This document shows, piece after piece, positions 1 through 8,040 of a stretch of 64,000 nt of DNA. The notes beneath the pieces were generated by a model, which did not search any database, was not told the DNA's origin, and worked only from the letters and a program-made list of their open reading frames with translations. Both the position numbers and the translations under genes were made by a program. This DNA comes from Pseudaestuariivita rosea (GTDB lineage: Bacteria > Pseudomonadota > Alphaproteobacteria > Rhodobacterales > Rhodobacteraceae). The DNA is taken from assembly GCF_017592335.1 (NCBI RefSeq), contig NZ_JACNMP010000016.1, positions 1 to 64,000 on the forward strand, read 5' to 3'. How positions within the stretch are numbered: the stretch's first letter is position 1; each line of letters opens with the position of its first letter.

Positions 1-167
1 TCTCCCGAAGGTCCATCGAAAGTGCCTTACCCACTGCTCGCCCTCCATCTTGTGGTCGGCGACAGTGAATCAGCAAAATAAGCCTATGTGAATCCCCCTT
101 GATTCAGGTCGATTTCATCACGCTCTAGCTGGCACTCGCCATTGTCCTCGGACCAATGGCGGACAAA
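1..167. other. No intact gene; degenerate flank of IS3 remnant
   Basis: I see no intact reading frame here. The stretch precedes the recognisable part of the IS3-type transposase and is probably decayed insertion-sequence DNA. I could not align it with confidence to any protein. Confidence 0.4.
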
Positions 168-405
168 GGCTCGCTCCTCGATCTGCATTCACGCCGGGAG
201 ATCGGTTGGGCAGTGAGTAATCGCATGAAACCTGATTTCGCGATCCGCGCATCAAAAATGGTCATCGCGTTGCGATAACTGCCCAGGGGCTGCGTTCACC
301 ACACCGACCGCAGCAGCAGGTACTACTCACACGACTACCAGAAGCTGCTGCGACAGCACGGCTTTAAGGTATCAATGAGCGGAACCGGCAATTGTCACGA
401 CTGTG
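168..405 (+). pseudogene. IS3-family transposase (OrfB) remnant
   Basis: Translation of this stretch gives typical IS3-family OrfB integrase-core text: DLHSRREIGWAVSNRMKPD, then CVHHTDRSSRYYSHDYQKLL and FKVSMSGTGNCHD. The HHTD run holds the second catalytic Asp of the DDE core. An in-frame TAA at 276-278 interrupts the frame. There is no start codon, the N-terminal part is missing, and the part with the catalytic Glu after NCHD is lost. It is a dead fragment with no helper OrfA. Family assignment is from remembered IS3 transposase sequence; the exact subgroup is not determined. Confidence 0.8.
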
Positions 406-595
406 AATGTGGTATCGCAGCCTGACGGCCTGACCCATGCTACGATTGACTCCGTGTCATTGCGTTGACGTGTCGACCGTCAGGTTGCCCCGGCAGCGGG
501 CGAGATGTGACTTTATAGGAGCCTGACGGTCTGCGTACCATCACAGTCCTGTCCGCTTCGATCGGTGCCCGGGCCATTCCAGCGAAAGGGCATTC
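406..595. other. Spacer between two IS remnants
   Basis: No gene is seen. The stretch lies directly upstream of the IS110-type start and probably holds the left end of that element. A small antisense reading frame here resembles no known protein. IS110 elements usually lack clear terminal inverted repeats, and I see none. Confidence 0.45.
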
Positions 596-1037
596 ATGAA
601 CCAGATCATCGTCGGCGTTGACACGCACAAATCCAATCACATTGCCGTTGCCATTGATGCGCATGGCGCCCGTTTAGGCAGCATGACCATTCCCACGACG
701 CGGAAGGGATACAATGATCTCCAAACCTGGGGGTCCCAGTTCGGTCATGTCAAAGCCTTTGGCATCGAGGGAGCCGGCTCTTACGGCGCAGGCCTGTCTA
801 GAGATCTGCAGGCCAGGGGCATAAGGTTCTGGACGTCATGCGGCCAATCGCCAGCTGCGCTATCTTCATGGCAAATCTGACTGCCTCGATGCCGAGAGCG
901 CTGCCAGATCGGTGCTGAACGGACAAGCAACGGCCCATGCTAAGGCGCAAACTGGTTCGTCGGAGATGATCCGCCACCTGAAGATCGCGCGAGATAGTGT
1001 GGTCAAAGCCAAGTCTCAGGCGATGATCACACTGATA
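596..1037 (+). pseudogene. IS110-family transposase remnant, frameshifted and 3'-truncated
   Basis: The N-terminus reads MNQIIVGVDTHKSNHIAVAI, with the conserved GVDTHK of the DEDD (RuvC-like) domain of IS110 transposases. After about 75 codons the frame breaks. Removing one apparent single-base deletion near 818 and a second near 847 restores GHKVLDVMRP and then QLRYLHGKSDCLDAES, SVLNGQATA and SSEMIRHLKIARD, all typical of this family. Homology stops near 1037, so the C-terminal Tnp_20 half with the catalytic serine is gone. The break point touches a truncated GMC oxidoreductase gene, so the two were probably joined by a deletion. The element is not expected to move. Confidence 0.85.
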
Positions 1038-1040
1038 TCG

Positions 1041-1160
1041 GTGCCCTGCCCGCCGGCCTCCAGCAGTCAGACAGTCACCGCGAGGTCCTCACTTAGCCGC
1101 GACGCCAGCGTACACCCCGCCGCAGCCACCCCCAACAATCACATAATCAAATGCCGTCAT
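1041..1160 (-). pseudogene. 5' fragment of a GMC oxidoreductase (choline dehydrogenase-like)
   Basis: From an ATG at 1160 the minus strand reads MTAFDYVIVGGGCGG, the FAD-binding (Rossmann GxGxxG) start of GMC-family flavoprotein oxidoreductases. One extra base near 1112 then shifts the frame. The shifted frame continues CTLASRLSEDLAVTV, a stop in place of the usual Cys, then LLEAGGQGT, which matches the family order. About 40 codons of a roughly 530-codon family remain. The fragment ends where the IS110 remnant begins. It lies downstream of fadJ in the same orientation, so a full gene once stood in this lipid/alcohol oxidation neighbourhood. Function is lost. Confidence 0.8.
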
Positions 1161-1191
1161 GACCTTCTTCTTGGAAAAAGCACTCTGGGGT

Positions 1192-1208
1192 TTGGGGCAA
1201 AGCCCCAA
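1192..1208. repeat. 7-bp hairpin near the fadJ terminator
   Basis: A perfect inverted repeat (TTGGGGC, loop AAA, GCCCCAA) lies 17 bases beyond the stronger terminator of fadJ. On the minus strand a short T run follows after a gap, so it may be a back-up terminator. Weakly supported. Confidence 0.35.
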
Positions 1209-1224
1209 TCGCACGCAGTGCCAG

Positions 1225-1253
1225 AAAAAATGCCTGGGCCAGCGGCCCGGGCA
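1225..1253 (-). terminator. Rho-independent terminator of fadA-fadJ
   Basis: On the minus strand, just after the fadJ stop, a GC-rich stem of 10 pairs (one G-T) with an AGC-type loop at 1231-1253 is followed at once by six T (1225-1230). This is a textbook intrinsic terminator and closes the fadA-fadJ transcript before the GMC fragment. Confidence 0.85.
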
Positions 1254-1261
1254 CCTTTGGA

Positions 1262-3472
1262 TCAGGCAGCCATGTCTTCAGATTTGGGGCCAAAGCGTCC
1301 ATAGAAAGTTTCGCCTTTCTCTGCCAATTCGCGCAGCAATTTCGGCACCTCGAACCGATCGCCGAACTTCGCCGTTAACGCCTCGGCAATCTCAACCGCA
1401 CGCGTCGCACCCAGAATATCCAGATAGCTGAACGGCCCGCCGGTCCAAGGCATAAAGCCCCATCCCAGGATCGCCGCGACATCGCCTTCACGGATGTCCA
1501 TCAGCACACCATCCTCAAAACTACGCACCGCTTCAAGGGTTTGCGAAAAGGCCAGACGGTGCATCACCTCGGTCACATCGGGCTGCTCTTCCATAGGCGG
1601 ATACTGATCGCGCAGCCCGTCCCACAGACCCTGACGACGACCGTTTTCGTCATAGTCATAGAAACCAGCCTTGGTTTTCTTACCCAGGCGTCCCTTGTCA
1701 TGCAGGAAGAACGCCACATCGTCCGACGGGCTTTCAGGATAGGCATCGCCCATCGCGGCCTTGGTCGCCTTGATGATCTTGACCGCCAGATCGACCGCCG
1801 TTTCGTCACCCAACTGCAGCGGTCCCAGTGGCATACCCATCTGTTTCGCAGCGTTTTCGACCAGCGCCGGTTCAACGCCCTCTGCCACCATGCGCCAACC
1901 CTCGTTCATATAGGGAATGATGCAGCGGTTGGCATAGAAGAACCGTTCATCATTGACCACAATCGGGGTCTTTCTGATCTGGCGCACGAAATCCAGGGCC
2001 TTGGCCACGGCTTCATCCCCGGTCGCCTTGCCCTTGATGATCTCGACCAGGTTCATCTTGTCCACAGGGCTGAAAAAGTGGATGCCGATAAAGCGTTCAT
2101 CATTCCGACTGGCCTTGGCCAGATCCGTGATCGGCAGGGTCGAGGTATTGGTGGCGAAAATCGCGTCATCGTCCAACTGCGCCTCGGCCGCTTTGGTGAC
2201 GTCGGCCTTAACGCCCATGTCTTCGAACACAGCCTCGACAATCAGGTCACAGCCTTTCAGATCATCATAGCTGTCGGTCGGAGTGATCAGCGACAGCAGC
2301 GCCTCTTTCTTTTCGGGCGTCGACCGTTTGCGGCTGATGGCCTTGTCCAGCAAACCGGTCGAGTAGTCTTTACCCTTCTCGGCCGCTTCCATCTTCTGGT
2401 CCAGCAGCACGACCTCAATCCCCGCCTTGGCCGAGACATAGGCGATGCCCGCACCCATCAGGCCCGCGCCCAGAACACCGACCTTCTTGACGGTCATATC
2501 CTGAACGCCAGCGGGGCGGTTTGCGCCCTTTTCCAACGCGGTTTTGTTCAGGAACAACGTGTTGATCATAGCGCTGGACGATGGGTTCAATAGCACGTTC
2601 GTGAACCAGCGCGCCTCGATCTTCAGCGCAGTATCGAATGGCACCTGAGCACCTTCATAGATCGCAGACAGCATCGCCTTGGCCGCCGGATAAACGCCTT
2701 GGGTCTTGCCATGGATCATCGCACTGGCGCCGACAAAGGTCATGAAACCCGCGGGATGATACGGTGTACCACCCGGGAATTTAAAGCTTTTCTGATCCCA
2801 AGGTTTCAGAATATCGGCGTCTTTGGCGTTTTTGACCCATTCTTTGGCCGTCGCGATCAGTTCATTGGCTGGCACCACTTCATCCACCAGACCAGCAGAT
2901 TTTGCGCGGTCGGGCGACACCATCTTGCCTTCCATCAAAAACTGGCTGGCGTTCATCAGCCCCAGCTTGCGGACAACACGGGTCGTGCCACCGCCACCGG
3001 GGAAAATGCCAATCAGGATTTCCGGCAGACCGATCTTGGCCTTCGGGTTATCGGCCACAAAGATGCGGTGACAGGCCAGCGGCAGTTCCAGCCCGATGCC
3101 CGCACCGGTGCCAGGCATCGCACAGGCAATCGGCTTGCCGCCTTTGTTGGTTTTCGGATCCATCCCTGCGCGTTCGATCTTGCGCATAACCTGATGGCCC
3201 TGCATCGTGAAATCGAACAGTTTCTGCGCCGGGTTATCGCCCGCCTCAGACCGCAAAGACCCAAGCGTGTTCAGATCCATACCGCCCGCAAAATCCTTCT
3301 TGCCCGAGGTCAGAACAGCGCCCTTGATCGCGTCGTCGGACAGAACCGTGTCGATGATATCGTTCAGTTCCTGAAACCCTTGCAGGGTCATCACGTTCAT
3401 CGCCTTGCCCGGCACATCCCATGTGATGGTTGCAATACCGTCGGCATCGACTTCATGCGTAAATTCAGCCAT
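1262..3472 (-). CDS. fadJ: Fatty-acid oxidation complex: enoyl-CoA hydratase / 3-hydroxyacyl-CoA dehydrogenase (FadJ type)
   Basis: The 736-residue bifunctional protein hydrates trans-2-enoyl-CoA and oxidises L-3-hydroxyacyl-CoA with NAD in beta-oxidation. The N-terminal crotonase domain (about 10-200) has the oxyanion-hole segment FAGGMDL, GTGAGIGLELPLACH and GLPEILIGIFPGGGG, keeping both catalytic Glu. The dehydrogenase part starts near 330 with the NAD-binding VGVLGAGLMGAGIA and carries the catalytic His in GIHFFSPVDKMNLVEII. The C-terminal helical domains follow. Length fits FadB/FadJ (about 700-730). It lies 14 bases after fadA, so the two make one transcript and the alpha and beta subunits of the trifunctional complex. 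A strong terminator follows. FadB versus FadJ naming is not certain; the family is. Confidence 0.95.
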   Translation of the reverse strand: MAEFTHEVDADGIATITWDVPGKAMNVMTLQGFQELNDIIDTVLSDDAIKGAVLTSGKKDFAGGMDLNTLGSLRSEAGDNPAQKLFDFTMQGHQVMRKIERAGMDPKTNKGGKPIACAMPGTGAGIGLELPLACHRIFVADNPKAKIGLPEILIGIFPGGGGTTRVVRKLGLMNASQFLMEGKMVSPDRAKSAGLVDEVVPANELIATAKEWVKNAKDADILKPWDQKSFKFPGGTPYHPAGFMTFVGASAMIHGKTQGVYPAAKAMLSAIYEGAQVPFDTALKIEARWFTNVLLNPSSSAMINTLFLNKTALEKGANRPAGVQDMTVKKVGVLGAGLMGAGIAYVSAKAGIEVVLLDQKMEAAEKGKDYSTGLLDKAISRKRSTPEKKEALLSLITPTDSYDDLKGCDLIVEAVFEDMGVKADVTKAAEAQLDDDAIFATNTSTLPITDLAKASRNDERFIGIHFFSPVDKMNLVEIIKGKATGDEAVAKALDFVRQIRKTPIVVNDERFFYANRCIIPYMNEGWRMVAEGVEPALVENAAKQMGMPLGPLQLGDETAVDLAVKIIKATKAAMGDAYPESPSDDVAFFLHDKGRLGKKTKAGFYDYDENGRRQGLWDGLRDQYPPMEEQPDVTEVMHRLAFSQTLEAVRSFEDGVLMDIREGDVAAILGWGFMPWTGGPFSYLDILGATRAVEIAEALTAKFGDRFEVPKLLRELAEKGETFYGRFGPKSEDMAA

Positions 3473-3486
3473 TTATCTGTCCCCCC

Positions 3487-4701
3487 TTACACGCGTTCCA
3501 GGATCGTGGCCGACCCCATTCCGGCGGCCACACACAATGTTGCAAGGCCGATTTCCTTATCCGTGCGTTCCATTTCATCCAGCAGTGTCGATATCAAAAT
3601 CGCACCGGTCGCCCCCAGTGGGTGACCCATCGCAATCGCACCACCGTTCACATTGACCTTGCCGTGATCGGCATCAAACGCCTGCATAAAACGCAGAACA
3701 ACGGCCGAGAACGCCTCGTTCACCTCAAACAGATCGATGTCGCTGAATTTCATCCCGCTTTCGCGCAGGATTTTTTCGGTCACAGGCACGGGACCGGTCA
3801 GGTTCATCGTCGGGTCTGTGCCGATCTTGGCATTCGCCCGAATGCGCGCGCGGGGTTTCAGGCCATTACGTTCGCCGAATTCTTTCGACCCGACCAGCAC
3901 TGCCGCAGCCCCATCCACGATGCCCGAGGAGTTACCCGCCGTATGCACATGGTTGATCTTTTCCAGATGCGGATACCGCAGCATGGCGACGGCGTCGAAG
4001 CCGGGCATAACCTCGCCCTGTTCCTTGAACGCGGGCTTCAGCGCGCCCAGGCTTTGCATATCGGTTTGCGGCCGCATGTATTCGTCACGATCCAAAATCG
4101 GCAGACCGTTCTGATCCTTGATCGTCACGACCGATTTCTTGAACCGGCCTTCTTCCCAGGCCTTCGCCGCACGTTTCTGACTTTCAACAGCGTAGGCGTC
4201 GCAGTCATCCTTGCTGAAACCGAATTCCGTCGCGATGATGTCGGCCGAAATGCCCTGCGGCACGAAATAGGTTTTCATTGCCAGATGGGGATCGACAGCC
4301 ATCGCGGCACCGTCCGATCCCATCGGTACGCGGCCCATCATCTCAACCCCGCCCGCGACATAAGCATTGCCCGATCCGCCACGGATCTGATTTGCAGCGA
4401 TGTTCACGGCCTCAAGTCCACTGGCGCAGAACCGGTTGATCGACACACCGGGGGTCTGTTCGCCATAATCGGAATACAGAACCGATGCGCGGGCAAGGCA
4501 CCCGCCCTGTTCAGCAACTGCAGTCACGTTGCCCCAGATCACATCTTCGACCTGCGTCGTGTCCAGATTGTTACGCTCTTTCAATGTGTTCAGCACTTCG
4601 GCTGACAGCCGGACGCTGGTGACTTCATGCAGGCTGCCGTCTTTGCGGCCCTTGCCCCGCGGACTGCGGATCGCGTCATAGATATATGCTTCTTCAGCCA
4701 C
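3487..4701 (-). CDS. fadA: Acetyl-CoA C-acyltransferase (3-ketoacyl-CoA thiolase)
   Basis: This thiolase cleaves 3-ketoacyl-CoA with CoA and is the last step of beta-oxidation, working with the FadJ-type partner just downstream. The nucleophilic Cys lies in NRFCASGLEAVN (near residue 93). The His is in GGAIAMGHPLGATGA and the second catalytic Cys in LCVAAGMGSAT near the C-terminus. I choose the GTG at 4701 (404 residues, VAEEAYIYDAIRSPRG): it sits 5-6 bases behind a perfect GGGAGG, while an upstream ATG would add 12 residues without homology. It is the first gene of the fadA-fadJ operon and is divergent from the phosphotransferase operon across a 322-base spacer that must hold both promoters. 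Confidence 0.94.
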   Translation of the reverse strand: MAEEAYIYDAIRSPRGKGRKDGSLHEVTSVRLSAEVLNTLKERNNLDTTQVEDVIWGNVTAVAEQGGCLARASVLYSDYGEQTPGVSINRFCASGLEAVNIAANQIRGGSGNAYVAGGVEMMGRVPMGSDGAAMAVDPHLAMKTYFVPQGISADIIATEFGFSKDDCDAYAVESQKRAAKAWEEGRFKKSVVTIKDQNGLPILDRDEYMRPQTDMQSLGALKPAFKEQGEVMPGFDAVAMLRYPHLEKINHVHTAGNSSGIVDGAAAVLVGSKEFGERNGLKPRARIRANAKIGTDPTMNLTGPVPVTEKILRESGMKFSDIDLFEVNEAFSAVVLRFMQAFDADHGKVNVNGGAIAMGHPLGATGAILISTLLDEMERTDKEIGLATLCVAAGMGSATILERV

Positions 4702-5023
4702 TTTGGCCTCCCCTTTTTTCAAAATGCCCAAAGGCAAAACCCTTTGCAGCGCGATGTGTTCGTCTGAAGCGCCTGACTACGGCGCAGATCGTTTTTATGC
4801 TCAACACCTAGTTGTAAAACCAATATCCTAAAAGGCGCGGAAAGTCCGCAGAACTTTGTAACGCTACGTAAAGAGAAATGGCCATGCCGCTGATCCCTCC
4901 CCATTTTTACAGACCGCAAACTTTTGACACAGCGGATGAAAATTTATTTTGCACTCGCTGACAAGACCAAATACCCCTAGATTCAGCAAAGTGACGTGAT
5001 GTCGTCGCAACCGGAGGAGAGCG
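4702..5023. promoter_or_regulatory. Divergent promoter region between fadAJ and the phosphotransferase operon
   Basis: There is no gene in these 322 bases, although an antisense frame crosses them. Visible structure: an imperfect inverted repeat CTTTGTA/TACGTAAAG at 4854-4873, which could be an operator, and a small GCGGA/TCCGC hairpin at 4837-4849. An SD (GGAGGAG) lies just before the plus-strand start at 5024. I recognise no FadR or PsrA box with confidence. Confidence 0.5.
4924..4950 (+). promoter_or_regulatory. Possible sigma70-type promoter for the phosphotransferase operon
   Basis: A perfect TTGACA (4924-4929) is followed after 15 bases by TATTTT (4945-4950), about 75 bases before the ATG at 5024. 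The spacer is short, so this is only a candidate. Confidence 0.35.
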
Positions 5024-6019
5024 ATGGACGAAACCAAGGCGCAGGCTGCGCTGAATATGGTCATGGATGCGGCCCCGCAGGTCAGCGCGATCAAAAAGCT
5101 GGACGGTGGCGTATCGAACTTCACCTATCTGGTTGAAACGGATGACAAACCGCTGATCCTGCGCACCCCACCACCCGGTGCCCGCAGCGGCAATGCCCAT
5201 AACATGGTGCGTGAGGCGCGCGTGCTGCAGGCGGTTCATCCCGTCTTTGCGCTCGCCCCAAAGGCGATCGGGTCTTCGGATGATCCGTCCGCGACCGGTG
5301 ACAGCTTTTTCATCATGGAAAAGCGCGAGGGGTTGATTTTGAAGCCCGGCCAGAAACTGGACATCACACCGGAGCAGGCGAGCGCCTTGTGCGACAGTTT
5401 CGTCGATGTTTTCGCAACATTGCATGAGGCCCCGATCCCGGACACAGCCCGCGATATCTTTGGCGACCCCGACGGCTTTGTCGCGCGGCAGGTCGCCGGT
5501 TGGACGAAACGCTATCACAAGCTGGGCCTGGCCGAGGATTTTACCGACCTGGTGGACTGGCTGGATCAGAACCAACCGCCGCCCAGCCCCCATACCTCGC
5601 TGCTGCATAATGATTTCAAATTCGACAACATGGTGTTGAACCCCGATGATCCGACCCGCATCATCGGTCTGCTGGATTGGGAACTGGCCGGTCGTGGTGA
5701 CCCCTTGATGGATCTGGGCAATGCGCTGGCCTATTGGATCGAGGCCGCCGATCCCCCCACAGCCCATCAGTTCAAGCGCGGCCCAACCGATATTCCCGGC
5801 ATGATGACCCGCGAAGACCTGATCGACGCCTATTGCGCCCGCCGCGGCTTTGAGCGCCCCGAAAGCATGACGTTTTATCAGGCGATGGGCCTGTTCCGAC
5901 TGGCCATCATCGCACTGCAGGTCCACGTGCGCTTTGCCGGTGGGCCCGATGTACAGGGCCCCTTCCGCGATGCAGGCATCATGTTGCTGGGTCGCGCCAC
6001 TGATCTGACGAAAGGCTGA
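5024..6019 (+). CDS. APH-family phosphotransferase (ACAD10/11 kinase-domain or LvaA-like)
   Basis: The 331-residue protein has the protein-kinase-like fold of the aminoglycoside phosphotransferase family. Seen are the N-terminal lobe with the GGVSNFTYLV nucleotide-binding turn, the catalytic loop LLHNDFKFDNMVL (HxDxxxxN) and the metal-binding LLDWELAGRGDP. A clear SD precedes the ATG. Next to an acyl-CoA dehydrogenase and an SDR, this is the arrangement in which such kinases phosphorylate the hydroxyl of 4-hydroxyacyl-CoA (LvaA in pseudomonads, the kinase part of ACAD10/11). That role is inferred from neighbours; antibiotic resistance is unlikely. It is 3 bases from the next gene and cotranscribed with it. 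Confidence 0.85.
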   Translation: MDETKAQAALNMVMDAAPQVSAIKKLDGGVSNFTYLVETDDKPLILRTPPPGARSGNAHNMVREARVLQAVHPVFALAPKAIGSSDDPSATGDSFFIMEKREGLILKPGQKLDITPEQASALCDSFVDVFATLHEAPIPDTARDIFGDPDGFVARQVAGWTKRYHKLGLAEDFTDLVDWLDQNQPPPSPHTSLLHNDFKFDNMVLNPDDPTRIIGLLDWELAGRGDPLMDLGNALAYWIEAADPPTAHQFKRGPTDIPGMMTREDLIDAYCARRGFERPESMTFYQAMGLFRLAIIALQVHVRFAGGPDVQGPFRDAGIMLLGRATDLTKG

Positions 6020-6022
6020 CCG

Positions 6023-7264
6023 ATGGATTTTGCCCCCTCTGACAAAGCGAAAGAGTATATCGACCGCGTCACAGCCTTTATAGACGATCACGTTTATCCG
6101 GCCGAGGCGGTCTATAATGAACAGCATAATGCCAAAGGCGACCGCTGGTTCATCCCGCCCGTGATCGAAGAGCTGAAAGCCAAGGCGCGCGCGGCAGGTC
6201 TGTGGAACCTGTTCCTGCCCGACCCAGAACTTGGCGCGGGCCTGTCCGTTCTGGAATATGCCCCGCTGGCCGAAATCACAGGCCGCAGCCCCATCGCGCC
6301 CGAGGTCTTTAACTGCAACGCCCCGGACAGCGGTAATATGGAAACGCTGGCAATGTACGGGACCGATGCGCAGAAAGACCGCTGGCTGAACCCCCTGCTG
6401 GCGGGCGACATCCGGTCGGCCTTTCTGATGACCGAACCTGATGTAGCATCCTCGGACGCGACGAATGTGCAGTGTTCGATCACGCTTGAGGGGAATTCGA
6501 CCTACGTTATCAACGGACGCAAATGGTGGTCCTCGGGCGCGGGTGATCCGCGGTGTGAAATCTTCATCGTCATGGGCAAAACAGACCCGCAGGCCGAAAC
6601 GCACAAACAACAATCCATGATCCTTGTGCCGCGCGACACGCCGGGTGTGACGGTGAAGCGCCCGCTGACTGTCTTTGGCTACGACGACGCCCCCCACGGA
6701 CATATGGAGATTGAGCTGAAGGATGTCCGTGTGCCTGCCGAAAACATCCTGCTTGGCGAAGGGCGCGGGTTTGAGATTGCCCAGGGCCGCCTTGGCCCAG
6801 GCCGTATTCACCACTGCATGCGATCCATCGGTACGGCGGAACGCGCGCTGGAACTGATGACCGAACGCCTGATCAGCCGTCAGGTGTTCGGCAAACCCAT
6901 CGCCGCCCATTCGGTCTGGGAAGAACGCGTGGCGAATGCCCGGCTTGAGATCGAAATGACCCGCCTGTTGTGCCTGAAAGCCGCGTGGATGATGGATACC
7001 GTGGGTAACAAGGCCGCGCGCAAGGAAATCGCGCTGATCAAGATCGCGGCCCCCACCATGGCGCTTAAAATCATCGACGACGCGATACAGGCGTTCGGGG
7101 GCGAAGGGGTGTCCGGCGACACACCGCTGGCGGCGATGTATTCCTGGCAACGCTGCCTGCGCCTGGCCGATGGCCCGGACGAGGTGCACCGCCGCACCGT
7201 CGCCCGCATGGAATTCAAAGACGCCGCTGCACGCACCGGCATCACATTAGGGGGAAAAAGATGA
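6023..7264 (+). CDS. Acyl-CoA dehydrogenase (ACAD10/11- or LvaC-like)
   Basis: This 413-residue flavoprotein belongs to the acyl-CoA dehydrogenase family. Seen are the middle-domain FAD/substrate segment [16 protein letters not shown], the beta-domain [20 protein letters not shown], and the C-terminal helical segment [15 protein letters not shown] and [18 protein letters not shown]. The GVSGDTPLA and ADGPDEVH wording is what I associate with the ACAD10/11 branch rather than with short- or medium-chain enzymes. It is expected to act on the phosphorylated or free acyl-CoA made by the neighbouring kinase-like protein. Its stop overlaps the next start by 4 bases (ATGA). Substrate is not known from sequence alone. 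Confidence 0.88.
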   Translation: MDFAPSDKAKEYIDRVTAFIDDHVYPAEAVYNEQHNAKGDRWFIPPVIEELKAKARAAGLWNLFLPDPELGAGLSVLEYAPLAEITGRSPIAPEVFNCNAPDSGNMETLAMYGTDAQKDRWLNPLLAGDIRSAFLMTEPDVASSDATNVQCSITLEGNSTYVINGRKWWSSGAGDPRCEIFIVMGKTDPQAETHKQQSMILVPRDTPGVTVKRPLTVFGYDDAPHGHMEIELKDVRVPAENILLGEGRGFEIAQGRLGPGRIHHCMRSIGTAERALELMTERLISRQVFGKPIAAHSVWEERVANARLEIEMTRLLCLKAAWMMDTVGNKAARKEIALIKIAAPTMALKIIDDAIQAFGGEGVSGDTPLAAMYSWQRCLRLADGPDEVHRRTVARMEFKDAAARTGITLGGKR

Positions 7265-8001
7265 CAGAGCAGATTGCATTGGTGACCGGGGCTTCCTCGG
7301 GACTTGGCGCGCAGTTTTCAAGGGTTCTGGCGGCCAACGGCTATACGGTGATCGCAGCGGCGCGACGCGAAGACCGGCTGACCACCCTTTGTGACGAAAT
7401 CGCTGATGCTGGCGGCAAAGCGCATCCGCTGCAAATGGATGTGACTGATATCGCGGGCATCGCCGCCACTTTGGATAAGACCGAGGCCATGGCCGGGCCG
7501 ATCACCTGCCTGATCAACAATGCGGGCATCGGCACCGAACAACGCGCCACCGACGTGACCCCGGACGACTTCGACCACATCATGACCGTCAACCTGAAAG
7601 CACCCTTCTTTCTGGCCACCGAAATGGGCCGCCGCTGGATCGGACGCAAACAAGAGGGACGGATTGTCAACGTCAGTTCCTTGTCCGTCGCACGGGCCAT
7701 CCCCGGGCTGACGACCTATGCCATGACAAAAGCAGCGATCAGCCATATGACCCGGATGTTGGCGCGCGAATGGATCAACGTCGGAATAAACGTCAACGCC
7801 GTCGCACCGGGGTACATCAAAACCGAAATCAATGAGGCCGCATTTGACACCGACAAAGGCAAACAAATGATCGCCATGATGCCCCGACGCCGGATCGGAG
7901 AGCCATCGGATCTGGATCAAACGATCCTCTATCTGGCCGACCCCGCGCAACGGTTCCTGACAGGTCAGGTGATCTATGTGGATGATGGCCAAGGGCTTTA
8001 G
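7261..8001 (+). CDS. SDR-family NAD(P)-dependent oxidoreductase
   Basis: This 246-residue classical short-chain dehydrogenase has the cofactor motif TGASSGLG near residues 9-16, NNAG near 88, the active-site Ser in NVSSLSVA, and Tyr-x-x-x-Lys in [11 protein letters not shown] (about Y153/K157). It probably reduces or oxidises a 3-hydroxy or 3-keto acyl intermediate. Its ATG lies inside the end of the acyl-CoA dehydrogenase gene (ATGA overlap), so translation is coupled. In the levulinate-type pathway an oxidoreductase of this kind (LvaD) accompanies the kinase and the dehydrogenase. No terminator is visible before the next gene. Confidence 0.9.
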   Translation: MTEQIALVTGASSGLGAQFSRVLAANGYTVIAAARREDRLTTLCDEIADAGGKAHPLQMDVTDIAGIAATLDKTEAMAGPITCLINNAGIGTEQRATDVTPDDFDHIMTVNLKAPFFLATEMGRRWIGRKQEGRIVNVSSLSVARAIPGLTTYAMTKAAISHMTRMLAREWINVGINVNAVAPGYIKTEINEAAFDTDKGKQMIAMMPRRRIGEPSDLDQTILYLADPAQRFLTGQVIYVDDGQGL

Positions 8002-8040
8002 AACCGCGCATTGGCAACACTAATTATGTGATTGTACAAA

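Noticed and set aside
440-664. Small minus-strand frame between the IS remnants
   Set aside because: No homology; it overlaps the start of the IS110 transposase.
1541-3625. Plus-strand frames over fadJ
   Set aside because: They mirror fadJ, lack homology and have Arg/His/Gln-rich composition.
3622-4605. 327-residue plus-strand frame over fadA
   Set aside because: Antisense shadow of the thiolase.
5024-6019. Aminoglycoside resistance phosphotransferase
   Set aside because: The APH fold is shared, but the operon with an acyl-CoA dehydrogenase and SDR points to metabolism, not resistance.
4907-7189. Long 760-residue minus-strand frame antisense to the phosphotransferase and acyl-CoA dehydrogenase genes
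   Set aside because: It is His/Arg/Gly-rich, has no domain, and is the antisense shadow of two clear enzymes in a GC-rich genome.
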